Assembly: GCA_012838685.1 (NCBI GenBank)
Contig: DUOU01000186.1
Span: 1-5,206 of the forward strand
Direction of reading: 5' to 3'
Origin: Bacteroidota bacterium
Lineage (GTDB): Bacteria > Bacteroidota > Bacteroidia > Bacteroidales > VadinHA17
Length of the DNA stretch: 5,206 nt
The number at the start of each line of letters is the position of its first letter. Position 1 is the first letter of the stretch. The notes beneath the pieces were generated by a model. The model searched no databases. It was not told the origin of the DNA and saw only the letters and a program-made list of their open reading frames with translations. Shown here in pieces: positions 1 to 5,206 of the stretch. The position numbers and the translations under genes were made by a program.

Positions 1-226
1 GAAAAAAAGTATGCAATTTCCCTTCCCAATTATTTACATAAATTTTAGTAACGAACTCAATAAGTTCAACAATATCTTTGTCAGGATATAAATTCCATAA
101 ATATTGAATTACGTAACCTCCGATATCAGCAAAAGGATCGCCAGTTGGCTTGGTTAGCCATTCGTAATCGATTGTTTTAATATTTTGCTTCATATTATTC
201 GTATTTGTTTCTATTACATCGTTCAT
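1..226 (-). CDS. cas8b1: Type I-B CRISPR large-subunit protein Cas8b1/Cst1, N-terminal fragment
   Basis: This is an open frame of 75 codons running off the left edge, read by translating the reverse complement; it has an ATG at 226-224. The visible protein has a short polar leader (residues 1-18), then YEWLTKPTGDPFADIGGYVI at residues 21-40. The TGDPF-D-GG signature close to the N-terminus is characteristic of the Cst1/Cas8b1 family, the Cascade large subunit that recognises the PAM and recruits Cas3; this is from family knowledge. The position directly after cas6 on the same strand fits. A second in-frame ATG at 193-191 (residue 12) still precedes the conserved part, so the start is not fully settled. 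The A-rich stretch before 226 has no Shine-Dalgarno, as is normal in Bacteroidetes. The zinc-binding CXXC pairs expected of Cst1 would lie outside the window, so the subtype rests on the N-terminus and context. GC content is only about 30%, far below cas6. Confidence 0.68.
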   Translation of the reverse strand, partial: MNDVIETNTNNMKQNIKTIDYEWLTKPTGDPFADIGGYVIQYLWNLYPDKDIVELIEFVTKIYVNNWEGKLHTFF

Positions 227-262
227 TTTATTTCTACTCGTCAAAGTTATCAAACCTATCGG

Positions 263-1105
263 TTAATCGCGAACTTCCAACCACCCAAATCCCTCGGAGC
301 TTTTTTCACTTACGCCGGCATGCCAGATCATCCGGTGTACTTCAACCGGCGCGGTCAGTTCAAAATCGAACATATTTCCTACAATCCGCGATTCTTCTTT
401 GGTGCCGGGCTTGATCAGAAAACCCTGCCTTTTCCAATACTTTGATTCTTCCAGCCATTTGGCGGGTTCTGGTTCCCTGAAAATTGGTTCTCCATCCCGA
501 CCTGTTCCATCGAAAATTTTAAATGACAAATCATCAACCATAACGTTCCCTTTTCCCGTGTTCGCGAATTTTTCGGCGATATGTTTCAATGAAAGTTCCT
601 TAAAACCAACCTCATAAGGTTTCAAATATTTAGGATATCTGTCCGTTGCGGTTCTGTAACTCACCACCCAGGGCGTTTCAAGACGGTAACGCATTGTTTC
701 AGAAAACAGCGGATCAGGCAACGCCTCTACACCTATTACCTTAAAGTCTATCCCGTTGAACTTGTCGCCAAGGAAAAACTCCTGGTTCATAAAAAGCCCC
801 TTAATAAATGTTGATGCCGCCTCGGGAACATCAAAACTTATTCGAAGCTTGATTTCATGCCCACTAATTTCAAAAAGCTTTTTTTCTTTCCACATTCTTG
901 GCCTTCCAAAATCCAGAAGCGAGAAGCAGAAAAGCTTGTACAGTTTCGTCTCGCTTTGTCCATACCCCTTTTCATGAAGAAATGAGGCGAAATCACTGTC
1001 GGCCTGTCTCAACACTTTATAAATCCAGGCACTGAGGTAGTACTGGTAATCCATTGGAAGCATACGTTGCTTCCCGGTACGATTGAAGATGATCTTGAAT
1101 CTCAT
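263..1105 (-). CDS. cas6: CRISPR-associated endoribonuclease Cas6
   Basis: This 280-residue protein is a typical Cas6 in length. Cas6 cuts the repeat in CRISPR precursor RNA to release mature crRNAs, and in type I-B it usually stays bound to the repeat 3' hairpin. The N-terminal ferredoxin-like half shows YQYYLSAWIYK (20-30), FLHEKGY (42-48) and KLYKLFCFSLL (54-64). By family analogy Tyr29, His44 and Lys54 or Lys57 are candidates for the catalytic Tyr/His/Lys set. The C-terminal half ends in the glycine-rich loop GVSEKSSEGFGWLEV (264-278), the most diagnostic Cas6 motif. The start is secure: an in-frame TAA (1120-1118) sits just five codons upstream of the ATG. The gene lies 84 bases after the WYL regulator and 36 bases before the cas8 fragment, all on the same strand, suggesting an operon. 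No sign of damage is seen. Confidence 0.93.
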   Translation of the reverse strand: MRFKIIFNRTGKQRMLPMDYQYYLSAWIYKVLRQADSDFASFLHEKGYGQSETKLYKLFCFSLLDFGRPRMWKEKKLFEISGHEIKLRISFDVPEAASTFIKGLFMNQEFFLGDKFNGIDFKVIGVEALPDPLFSETMRYRLETPWVVSYRTATDRYPKYLKPYEVGFKELSLKHIAEKFANTGKGNVMVDDLSFKIFDGTGRDGEPIFREPEPAKWLEESKYWKRQGFLIKPGTKEESRIVGNMFDFELTAPVEVHRMIWHAGVSEKSSEGFGWLEVRD

Positions 1106-1189
1106 AATTGATTCGATTTATACTGGTTGAACACTACTCCCAAGTTTTCATCAAAGTACGGAAACCCCACTACCGAAATCGTGGAGTCT

Positions 1190-2083
1190 TTAAAATTTTT
1201 TTCGTTTGGAACGCAAAAATTCCACAAAACCTTTGTCTCCCCTAACTTCTATGCAGTCGGCCAATCCCAACACAAATCTTCCCGGCCCCTCATATTTGGC
1301 AACAGATACTTTCAACCCAAACCTGTTTTCCCTTATTTTGTCCAAATATTTTTCCGCCATAGGATATTCCTCGATAAGCAGGTTCCTGGCTTTTATGTTC
1401 AGTGTGAGATCAATCTCCTTGTTCAGTTCGCCCGTATTGCGGAATATGTCTATAGGTTTGGAACGGTGCGAATAACCGTATTCCCACCCAAAAGTTGTTT
1501 CTACCACCTCTTCTATCCTGGAAACCTTGAACTGCCTGTTCTTTTTCAGATCGACATCGAACGCCCATATAAGCTTAAAATCGTCCTTGAACTCAAATGG
1601 CTCAACCAACCTGTTCCTAACGCTCTCACTGTTACCCGAAGAGTAGTTTACCAAAAGCACCCGAGTTTTGTTGTTTATCGCTTTCCTTATTAATCGTACC
1701 TTTTCTGATTTATGTTTGGCCAGGTAATCATCGATAACCTCGTCATGGTTCAAAAACGAAACAAGCTTGTTTTTTAAGCCAAAGGAGATCCCGGTTCCTT
1801 CGTCAAGAATATCTATGCTCCTCGACAATAAATACATTTCCTCCTCTGAAAAATGGAGAATGTTGAGCAGAACTTTTGAGTCAGGCACGGAACTGTCTAT
1901 CCAATAGCGGCCTTCCTTCTGTTTAAGCTCAAACCCGACATCCCGTAACAGATTGCAATAGTTGTAAAACGCGGTATCCTTGATACCAAGAAATCCGGTA
2001 CATTCGTCTTTTGTTCTGTGATATCCCGTGGAGAGATACAATATCAGACGAAGAACTCTGTGTGTTTTGGTATAAGCTTCCAT
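1190..2083 (-). CDS. WYL-domain transcriptional regulator of the CRISPR locus
   Basis: The 297-residue protein begins with a helix-turn-helix-type region (about 1-65; TKTHRVLRLILYLST near the start). A linker follows, then a WYL domain (about 128-195: NYSSGNSESVRNRLVEPFEF, then LIWAFDVDLKKNRQFKVSRI), and a C-terminal WCX-like extension (about 222-290). WYL regulators bind DNA through the N-terminus and are thought to sense a ligand, often a nucleic acid or nucleotide, through the WYL fold; they often sit beside cas genes and phage-defence loci. Here the signature triad is degenerate (around LIW, 171-173), as in many Bacteroidetes homologues. I chose the ATG at 2083-2081. A longer frame from a TTG at 2098 would add five residues (LHGIV) before the family-like start, which I consider less likely. 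It is the first gene of the probable WYL-cas6-cas8 operon. Whether it represses or activates the locus cannot be read from the sequence. Confidence 0.85.
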   Translation of the reverse strand: MEAYTKTHRVLRLILYLSTGYHRTKDECTGFLGIKDTAFYNYCNLLRDVGFELKQKEGRYWIDSSVPDSKVLLNILHFSEEEMYLLSRSIDILDEGTGISFGLKNKLVSFLNHDEVIDDYLAKHKSEKVRLIRKAINNKTRVLLVNYSSGNSESVRNRLVEPFEFKDDFKLIWAFDVDLKKNRQFKVSRIEEVVETTFGWEYGYSHRSKPIDIFRNTGELNKEIDLTLNIKARNLLIEEYPMAEKYLDKIRENRFGLKVSVAKYEGPGRFVLGLADCIEVRGDKGFVEFLRSKRKKF

Positions 2084-2116
2084 AACGATTCCATGCAACG
2101 CGGTTTTTAGAGAATA

Positions 2117-2147
2117 TAAAATTAAAAAGAATAGGAATAAAAAACAA
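2117..2147 (-). promoter_or_regulatory. Candidate Bacteroidetes-type promoter for the WYL-cas6-cas8 operon
   Basis: On the minus strand a TTG (2147-2145) is followed after 20 bases by TAATTTTA (2124-2117). The latter matches the Bacteroidetes -7 consensus TAnnTTTG in five of six fixed positions, and the spacing is acceptable. Transcription would begin roughly 25 to 30 bases before the ATG at 2083. The region is very AT-rich, so chance matches are likely. Upstream, 2148-2299 shows no gene that I can support. Confidence 0.3.
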
Positions 2148-2299
2148 TCGGACAGGGGAAAAATTTCAAAAGAAACCGATTACTTATACAGAGGCTATTT
2201 AAGAATAAGGAACAACATCGACTTTACAATAAACCGCCTTAAAGACTATCAACCGCAAGAGCGGCATCAAAAATAAAAATATTGGCGATATGCCGGCAC

Positions 2300-2327
2300 A
2301 AAAAAAGCCCGAACTTCGCGTTCGGGC
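2300..2327 (-). terminator. Intrinsic terminator of the tRNA-Leu transcript
   Basis: GCCCGAAC (2307-2314) and GTTCGGGC (2320-2327) form a perfect 8-bp stem with a 5-base loop. On the minus strand the hairpin is followed at once by seven U residues (A run at 2300-2306). It lies 27 bases past the 3' end of the second tRNA, ends the tRNA transcript, and insulates the WYL gene from it. There is no comparable T run after the stem on the plus strand, so it works in one direction. Confidence 0.88.
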
Positions 2328-2354
2328 GCTCCCAAAATTTTCACAAAACTTTTG

Positions 2355-2438
2355 TGCCCAGAACAAGACTCGAACTTGCACACCGTAACCGGCACCAGCC
2401 CCTCAAGCTGGCGTGTCTACCAATTTCACCATCTGGGC
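2355..2438 (-). tRNA. tRNA-Leu, anticodon GAG
   Basis: An 84-base class II tRNA with a long variable arm. The acceptor stem GCCCAGA pairs with TCTGGGC, followed by discriminator A at 2355. The anticodon stem CCAGC/GCTGG encloses the loop TTGAGGG, giving anticodon GAG (reads CUC and CUU). The variable arm pairs TGCCG with CGGTG-like bases, and the T arm contains TTCGAGT. The D loop has the TGGTAGA expected of tRNA-Leu. CCA is not encoded; the bases after the discriminator are CAA. It is the second gene of the tandem pair and the one next to the terminator. Confidence 0.95.
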
Positions 2439-2459
2439 AGTAAATCTAAGAACCCGCAG

Positions 2460-2543
2460 TGCCCAGAACAAGACTCGAACTTGCACATCATTGCTGACAC
2501 TAGTCCCTGAAACTAGCGCGTCTACCAATTTCGCCATCTGGGC
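2460..2543 (-). tRNA. tRNA-Leu, anticodon CAG
   Basis: An 84-base class II tRNA, the first of the tandem pair, 21 bases upstream of the GAG gene. The acceptor stem GCCCAGA/TCTGGGC and the T arm are identical to its neighbour. The anticodon stem CTAGT/ACTAG encloses TTCAGGG, giving anticodon CAG (reads CUG). The anticodon stem and the variable arm differ from the neighbour, so this is an old duplication with diverged decoding rather than a recent copy. CCA is not encoded. Confidence 0.95.
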
Positions 2544-2578
2544 AATAATCGCTCATGAAATCCTGTTCATAGCGGTCA

Positions 2579-2610
2579 CGAAGATAATATTTTTTTAAAT
2601 CGCAAACAAA
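2579..2610 (-). promoter_or_regulatory. Candidate promoter of the tRNA-Leu pair
   Basis: On the minus strand TTTG (2610-2607) is followed after 20 bases by TATCTTCG (2586-2579), matching the Bacteroidetes TTTG / TAnnTTTG pattern with one mismatch in the -7 box. Transcription would start about 30 bases before the mature 5' end of tRNA-Leu(CAG). A second overlapping TTTG (2606-2603) gives a shorter 16-base spacing. Confidence 0.45.
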
Positions 2611-2667
2611 ATTCATTGGAGATACCCAAAATATTATGCACCATGTTAAATTGTCCGATAAAATATC

Positions 2668-2675
2668 TACCTTTA
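2668..2675 (+). promoter_or_regulatory. Candidate -7 box for the lysC-lysA operon
   Basis: TACCTTTA resembles the Bacteroidetes -7 consensus TAnnTTTG, with only the last base different, and lies in the divergent intergenic region. The upstream element is weak: the nearest TTG (2651-2653) is only 14 bases away, shorter than usual. If used, it gives a leader of about 130 bases before lysC, containing the inverted repeats at 2721-2759. Confidence 0.27.
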
Positions 2676-2720
2676 CATACGTTTTCAGGATAATAATAAA
2701 AATATTGAACCTTTTACGGT

Positions 2721-2759
2721 CTGTTTGATGTTCATACAACAAGTAGCAAACAGTGAACA
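2721..2759. repeat. Two interleaved inverted repeats in the lysC upstream region
   Basis: CTGTTTG (2721-2727) is the reverse complement of CAAACAG (2747-2753), and TGTTCA (2729-2734) is the reverse complement of TGAACA (2754-2759). The two pairs interlock, so as RNA they would be alternative hairpins or a knot-like fold, and as DNA they could be operator half-sites. No lysine riboswitch architecture is recognisable. The function is unknown and chance is possible. Confidence 0.35.
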
Positions 2760-2810
2760 AATAACGGACCCACCTATATTGAACAGTTTTTTATAAAAAC
2801 AAACCAAGAG

Positions 2811-4133
2811 ATGGAGATAACAAAAATCATGAAGTTCGGGGGCACATCGGTGGGCAGCCCCGACAAGTTCAGGGCACTGATTCCCCTTATCGATAACGGC
2901 GAAACGAACATGGTTGTCGTTTCAGCTATGTCCGGAACCACTAACAGCCTTATTGAGATAACAGATCTTATGAACTGCGGGGAAACCGATAAGGCCAAGG
3001 AAAAAATCAACATCCTTGGCCAGAAATATCGCCAAACTGTGGAGGATCTGTTCGAATCCAAGGAGTTCAAACATAAAGGAAAGGAGTTTGTCAACTTGCG
3101 ATTCGACCTTATAAGTGAGGTGGTCCTGGACGAATATACCAAATCAAAGGAAAAATTGGTCCATGCCCAGGGCGAACTGTTGTCAACCACCCTGCTCCAT
3201 ATGCTGCTGACCGAGAAAGGTATCAACTCCACGCTCCTGCAAGCGTTGAACTTCATGAGAATAGACAAGGACGGGGAGCCTGACTACTATTACATTGAAG
3301 AGAACATCAAAAGGGAACTCCGCAAGGAACCTCCTTCAAATATAATCATCACACAGGGATTCATCTGCAGGAACGCTTATGGCGAAGTGGACAATCTCAA
3401 ACGGGGCGGTAGCGACTATTCCGCATCCATCATCGGCGCCGTGCTGAACGTCAAAGAGATACAGATATGGACCGATATCGATGGCTTCCACAACAACGAC
3501 CCGAGATATGTCGAAAATACCAGCGTAATCCGCGAACTGTCGTTCGACGAAGCCGCTGAACTGGCATATTTCGGGGCAAAGATCCTCCACCCTTCAAGCG
3601 TTGCTCCCGCCAGGATGAAAAATATCCCGGTAAGGCTGAAAAACACCATGCATCCCGAAGATGAGGGCACGATTATCGTATCCGAAGAGTCTTTCTCAGA
3701 CTACAAAGCGGTAGCGGCCAAAGACGGGATCACCGTTATAAGGATAAAATCCGCCCATATGCTGATGGCTTACGGATTCCTCAGAAAAGTGTTCGAGATA
3801 TTCGAAGCTTACCGTACCCCTATCGATATGGTCGCCACTTCTGAAGTATCTATCTCCCTGACAATTGACGATACTTCCAATTTAGAGAGAATCGTCAAAG
3901 AGCTCAAGGGCCTCGGTATGGTCTCAGTGGAACATGACCAGACAATAGTCTGTGTGGTAGGCGACTTCCGCCCTGAAACCAGGGGGTCTGCTCCAGAAAT
4001 CTTTGAGGCACTGGACAATATTACCCTCAAAATGATCTGCTACGGCGGCAGTTCGCACAGCCTGTCGCTGCTTATAGATACAAAAAACAAGGTGGAGGCA
4101 CTGAGACAACTAAGCAAGAACCTTTTCAAATAA
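2811..4133 (+). CDS. lysC: Aspartate kinase (LysC type, with ACT regulatory domains)
   Basis: A complete 440-residue monofunctional aspartokinase. It phosphorylates aspartate to aspartyl-4-phosphate, the first step toward lysine, threonine and methionine, in the cytoplasm. The kinase domain (about 5-290) shows KFGGTSVG (8-15), VVVSAMSGTTNS (35-46), the GEL motif with Glu122, RGGSDYSA (198-205) and WTDIDG...DPR (220-232). Two ACT domains follow (about 303-370 and 377-440). The stretch MLMAYGFLRKVFEIF with VATSEVSISLTID (317-353) matches the lysine-binding region of E. coli aspartokinase III, so lysine feedback inhibition is likely (inference). There is no homoserine dehydrogenase domain. The start is the first ATG after an in-frame TGA (2754-2756); a second ATG at residue 7 would remove most of the first beta strand and is less likely. 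It lies 69 bases before lysA on the same strand. Confidence 0.95.
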   Translation: MEITKIMKFGGTSVGSPDKFRALIPLIDNGETNMVVVSAMSGTTNSLIEITDLMNCGETDKAKEKINILGQKYRQTVEDLFESKEFKHKGKEFVNLRFDLISEVVLDEYTKSKEKLVHAQGELLSTTLLHMLLTEKGINSTLLQALNFMRIDKDGEPDYYYIEENIKRELRKEPPSNIIITQGFICRNAYGEVDNLKRGGSDYSASIIGAVLNVKEIQIWTDIDGFHNNDPRYVENTSVIRELSFDEAAELAYFGAKILHPSSVAPARMKNIPVRLKNTMHPEDEGTIIVSEESFSDYKAVAAKDGITVIRIKSAHMLMAYGFLRKVFEIFEAYRTPIDMVATSEVSISLTIDDTSNLERIVKELKGLGMVSVEHDQTIVCVVGDFRPETRGSAPEIFEALDNITLKMICYGGSSHSLSLLIDTKNKVEALRQLSKNLFK

Positions 4134-4202
4134 TTTTACCGATCGTGGCGACATGATCATATAAAACTTTATTTGGAAACAAGCACAGAAAAACAAAAAA
4201 AA

Positions 4203-5206
4203 ATGAAGATCAAAAATTACGACAACCTGCCGACCCCATGCTACTACTATGATATGGAGGTGTTGAACAACACCCTGGAGGCGTTGAAGAAAGAGGCCGA
4301 TGAGGCGGGTTTTGTTGTGCATTACGCCATAAAGGCAAACGCCAACCCCCGGATACTGAAAACAATCGCCTCTTACGGGTTTGGAGCCGACTGCGTTAGC
4401 GGTAACGAGATAACTGCGGCTATAGAGGCCGGTTTTGATCCAAAGGGAATAGTTTTCGCCGGCGTTGGCAAGACAGATAAAGAGATAATCACAGCTTTGA
4501 ATGCCGGTATTTTATGCTTCAACTGTGAATCGTTGCCCGAAATTGAGAATATCAACGAGATTGCCATGTCAATGGGCGAAAAGGCAACTATCGCCTTGAG
4601 GATAAACCCATTAATTGATGCGCACACACATAGGTACATAACTACCGGCGTTGAAGAGAGCAAGTTCGGTATCCTCAAGGGAGAAGTGTTGCCCATACTC
4701 CAGAGAGTGGGCTGCATGGATAACGTTAAATTCTCCGGCCTGCACTTCCATATTGGATCGCAGATCACGGATATTTCAGTGTTCAGGATGCTGTGCGTAC
4801 TTATAAACGAATTGCAGGATATACTTGCCAACAACAATATCGAGATCAAAACAATAAATATTGGAGGAGGTTTGGGGGTAGATTATGAAAAACCCGAGGA
4901 GTATCCCGCCTACAGCGACTATTTCGGTATGATAAAAGGGCTGTTAAAACTGAGACCCGGACAAAAGGTACATATGGAACCGGGTCGTTCCGTTGTTTGC
5001 CAGTGCGGCACATTGCTCTCAAGGGTGCTTTACGTGAAAAAGGGCTACAGCACCAGATTCGTCATCATTGATGCCGGAATGAGCGACCTGATACGTCCCG
5101 CTCTTTACCAGGCATACCATAAAATAGAAAACCTTACCTCAACGGGTGAAACCAGAAGATATGACGTGGTAGGCCCTATATGCGAATCAGCCGACACTTT
5201 CGGGAA
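4203..5206 (+). CDS. lysA: Diaminopimelate decarboxylase, C-terminus cut by window end
   Basis: This frame is open from the ATG at 4203 to the window end (334 codons of roughly 390-420 usual for the family). The PLP enzyme decarboxylates meso-diaminopimelate to L-lysine, the last step of the pathway. It is an alanine-racemase-like fold III enzyme. HYAIKAN (40-46) holds the PLP lysine, Lys44. Next come GADCVSGNEI (61-70), ESKFGI (152-157), GLHFHIGSQI (179-188) and the phosphate-binding NIGGGLGV (219-226). EPGRSVV (259-265) and VGPICESADTFG (323-334) follow; the latter carries the catalytic cysteine (Cys327) contributed across the dimer interface. An A-rich leader (AAAAACAAAAAAA) precedes the ATG instead of a Shine-Dalgarno. 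No terminator is seen between lysC and lysA, so co-transcription is likely. Confidence 0.95.
   Translation, partial: MKIKNYDNLPTPCYYYDMEVLNNTLEALKKEADEAGFVVHYAIKANANPRILKTIASYGFGADCVSGNEITAAIEAGFDPKGIVFAGVGKTDKEIITALNAGILCFNCESLPEIENINEIAMSMGEKATIALRINPLIDAHTHRYITTGVEESKFGILKGEVLPILQRVGCMDNVKFSGLHFHIGSQITDISVFRMLCVLINELQDILANNNIEIKTINIGGGLGVDYEKPEEYPAYSDYFGMIKGLLKLRPGQKVHMEPGRSVVCQCGTLLSRVLYVKKGYSTRFVIIDAGMSDLIRPALYQAYHKIENLTSTGETRRYDVVGPICESADTFG

Noticed and set aside
1127..1693. 188-residue plus-strand open frame
   Set aside because: It lies antisense to the well-supported WYL gene, has no recognisable motif, and is a shadow of that gene's coding sequence.
2291..2298. 8-base palindrome TGCCGGCA and nearby CCGC-AAGA-GCGG mini-hairpin
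   Set aside because: They are too short, lack a T run, and have no clear relation to a gene start; likely chance next to the real terminator.
2355..2543. Repeated segments at about 105-base spacing, possibly a CRISPR array
   Set aside because: The repeats are the shared acceptor, D and T arms of two complete tRNA-Leu genes, not CRISPR repeats.
2413..2760. Small open frames on both strands over the tRNA region
   Set aside because: They run through the tRNA-Leu genes and their promoter, so translation is implausible.
2544..2810. Lysine riboswitch upstream of lysC
   Set aside because: The region is AT-rich and lacks the multi-helix conserved core of the lysine riboswitch; only short inverted repeats are seen.
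2774..3268. 164-residue minus-strand open frame
   Set aside because: It is antisense to the kinase domain of lysC and has a low-complexity, serine-rich shadow composition.
2811..4133. Possible fusion of aspartate kinase to homoserine dehydrogenase
   Set aside because: The protein ends after the second ACT domain at residue 440, with no NAD-binding domain following.
4373..4849. 158-residue minus-strand open frame
   Set aside because: It is antisense to conserved lysA motifs, and no protein family is recognisable.

Overview
The window most likely comes from a member of the Bacteroidota, probably Bacteroidales or a near relative. The evidence is the AT-rich gene starts without Shine-Dalgarno sequences, candidate promoters resembling the Bacteroidetes TTTG / TAnnTTTG pattern, a lysC-lysA pair of the type found in that phylum, and moderate GC content (about 42 to 53% in lines I counted inside the genes). 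This is inferred from sequence character, with no database match available.

Left part (1-2147, minus strand): the beginning of a class 1 CRISPR-Cas locus, read right to left. It holds a WYL-domain transcriptional regulator, then the crRNA-processing nuclease Cas6, then the first 75 codons of a protein whose conserved start looks like Cas8b1/Cst1, the large subunit of a type I-B Cascade complex. The rest of the system (cas7, cas5, cas3, adaptation genes and array) would lie beyond the left edge. No CRISPR repeats are visible here. GC content falls sharply to 30% (72 of 240 bases, hand count) at the cas6/cas8 junction.

Middle (2148-2810): two tandem minus-strand tRNA-Leu genes, anticodon CAG then GAG, with a plausible promoter upstream and a clear intrinsic terminator downstream that separates them from the CRISPR locus. 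To their right is a 267-base divergent intergenic region with candidate promoter elements and several copies of TGTTCA/TGAACA.

Right part (2811-5206, plus strand): a lysine biosynthesis pair. A complete lysC-type aspartate kinase carries C-terminal ACT regulatory domains. It is followed 69 bases later by lysA, diaminopimelate decarboxylase, cut off by the window end after 334 codons. These are the first and last dedicated steps of the aspartate-to-lysine route, so the pair is probably co-transcribed and feedback-controlled by lysine.

I did not find a clearly undescribed system. The most interesting part is the regulator-headed CRISPR locus beside the tRNA pair, with its abrupt base-composition change.
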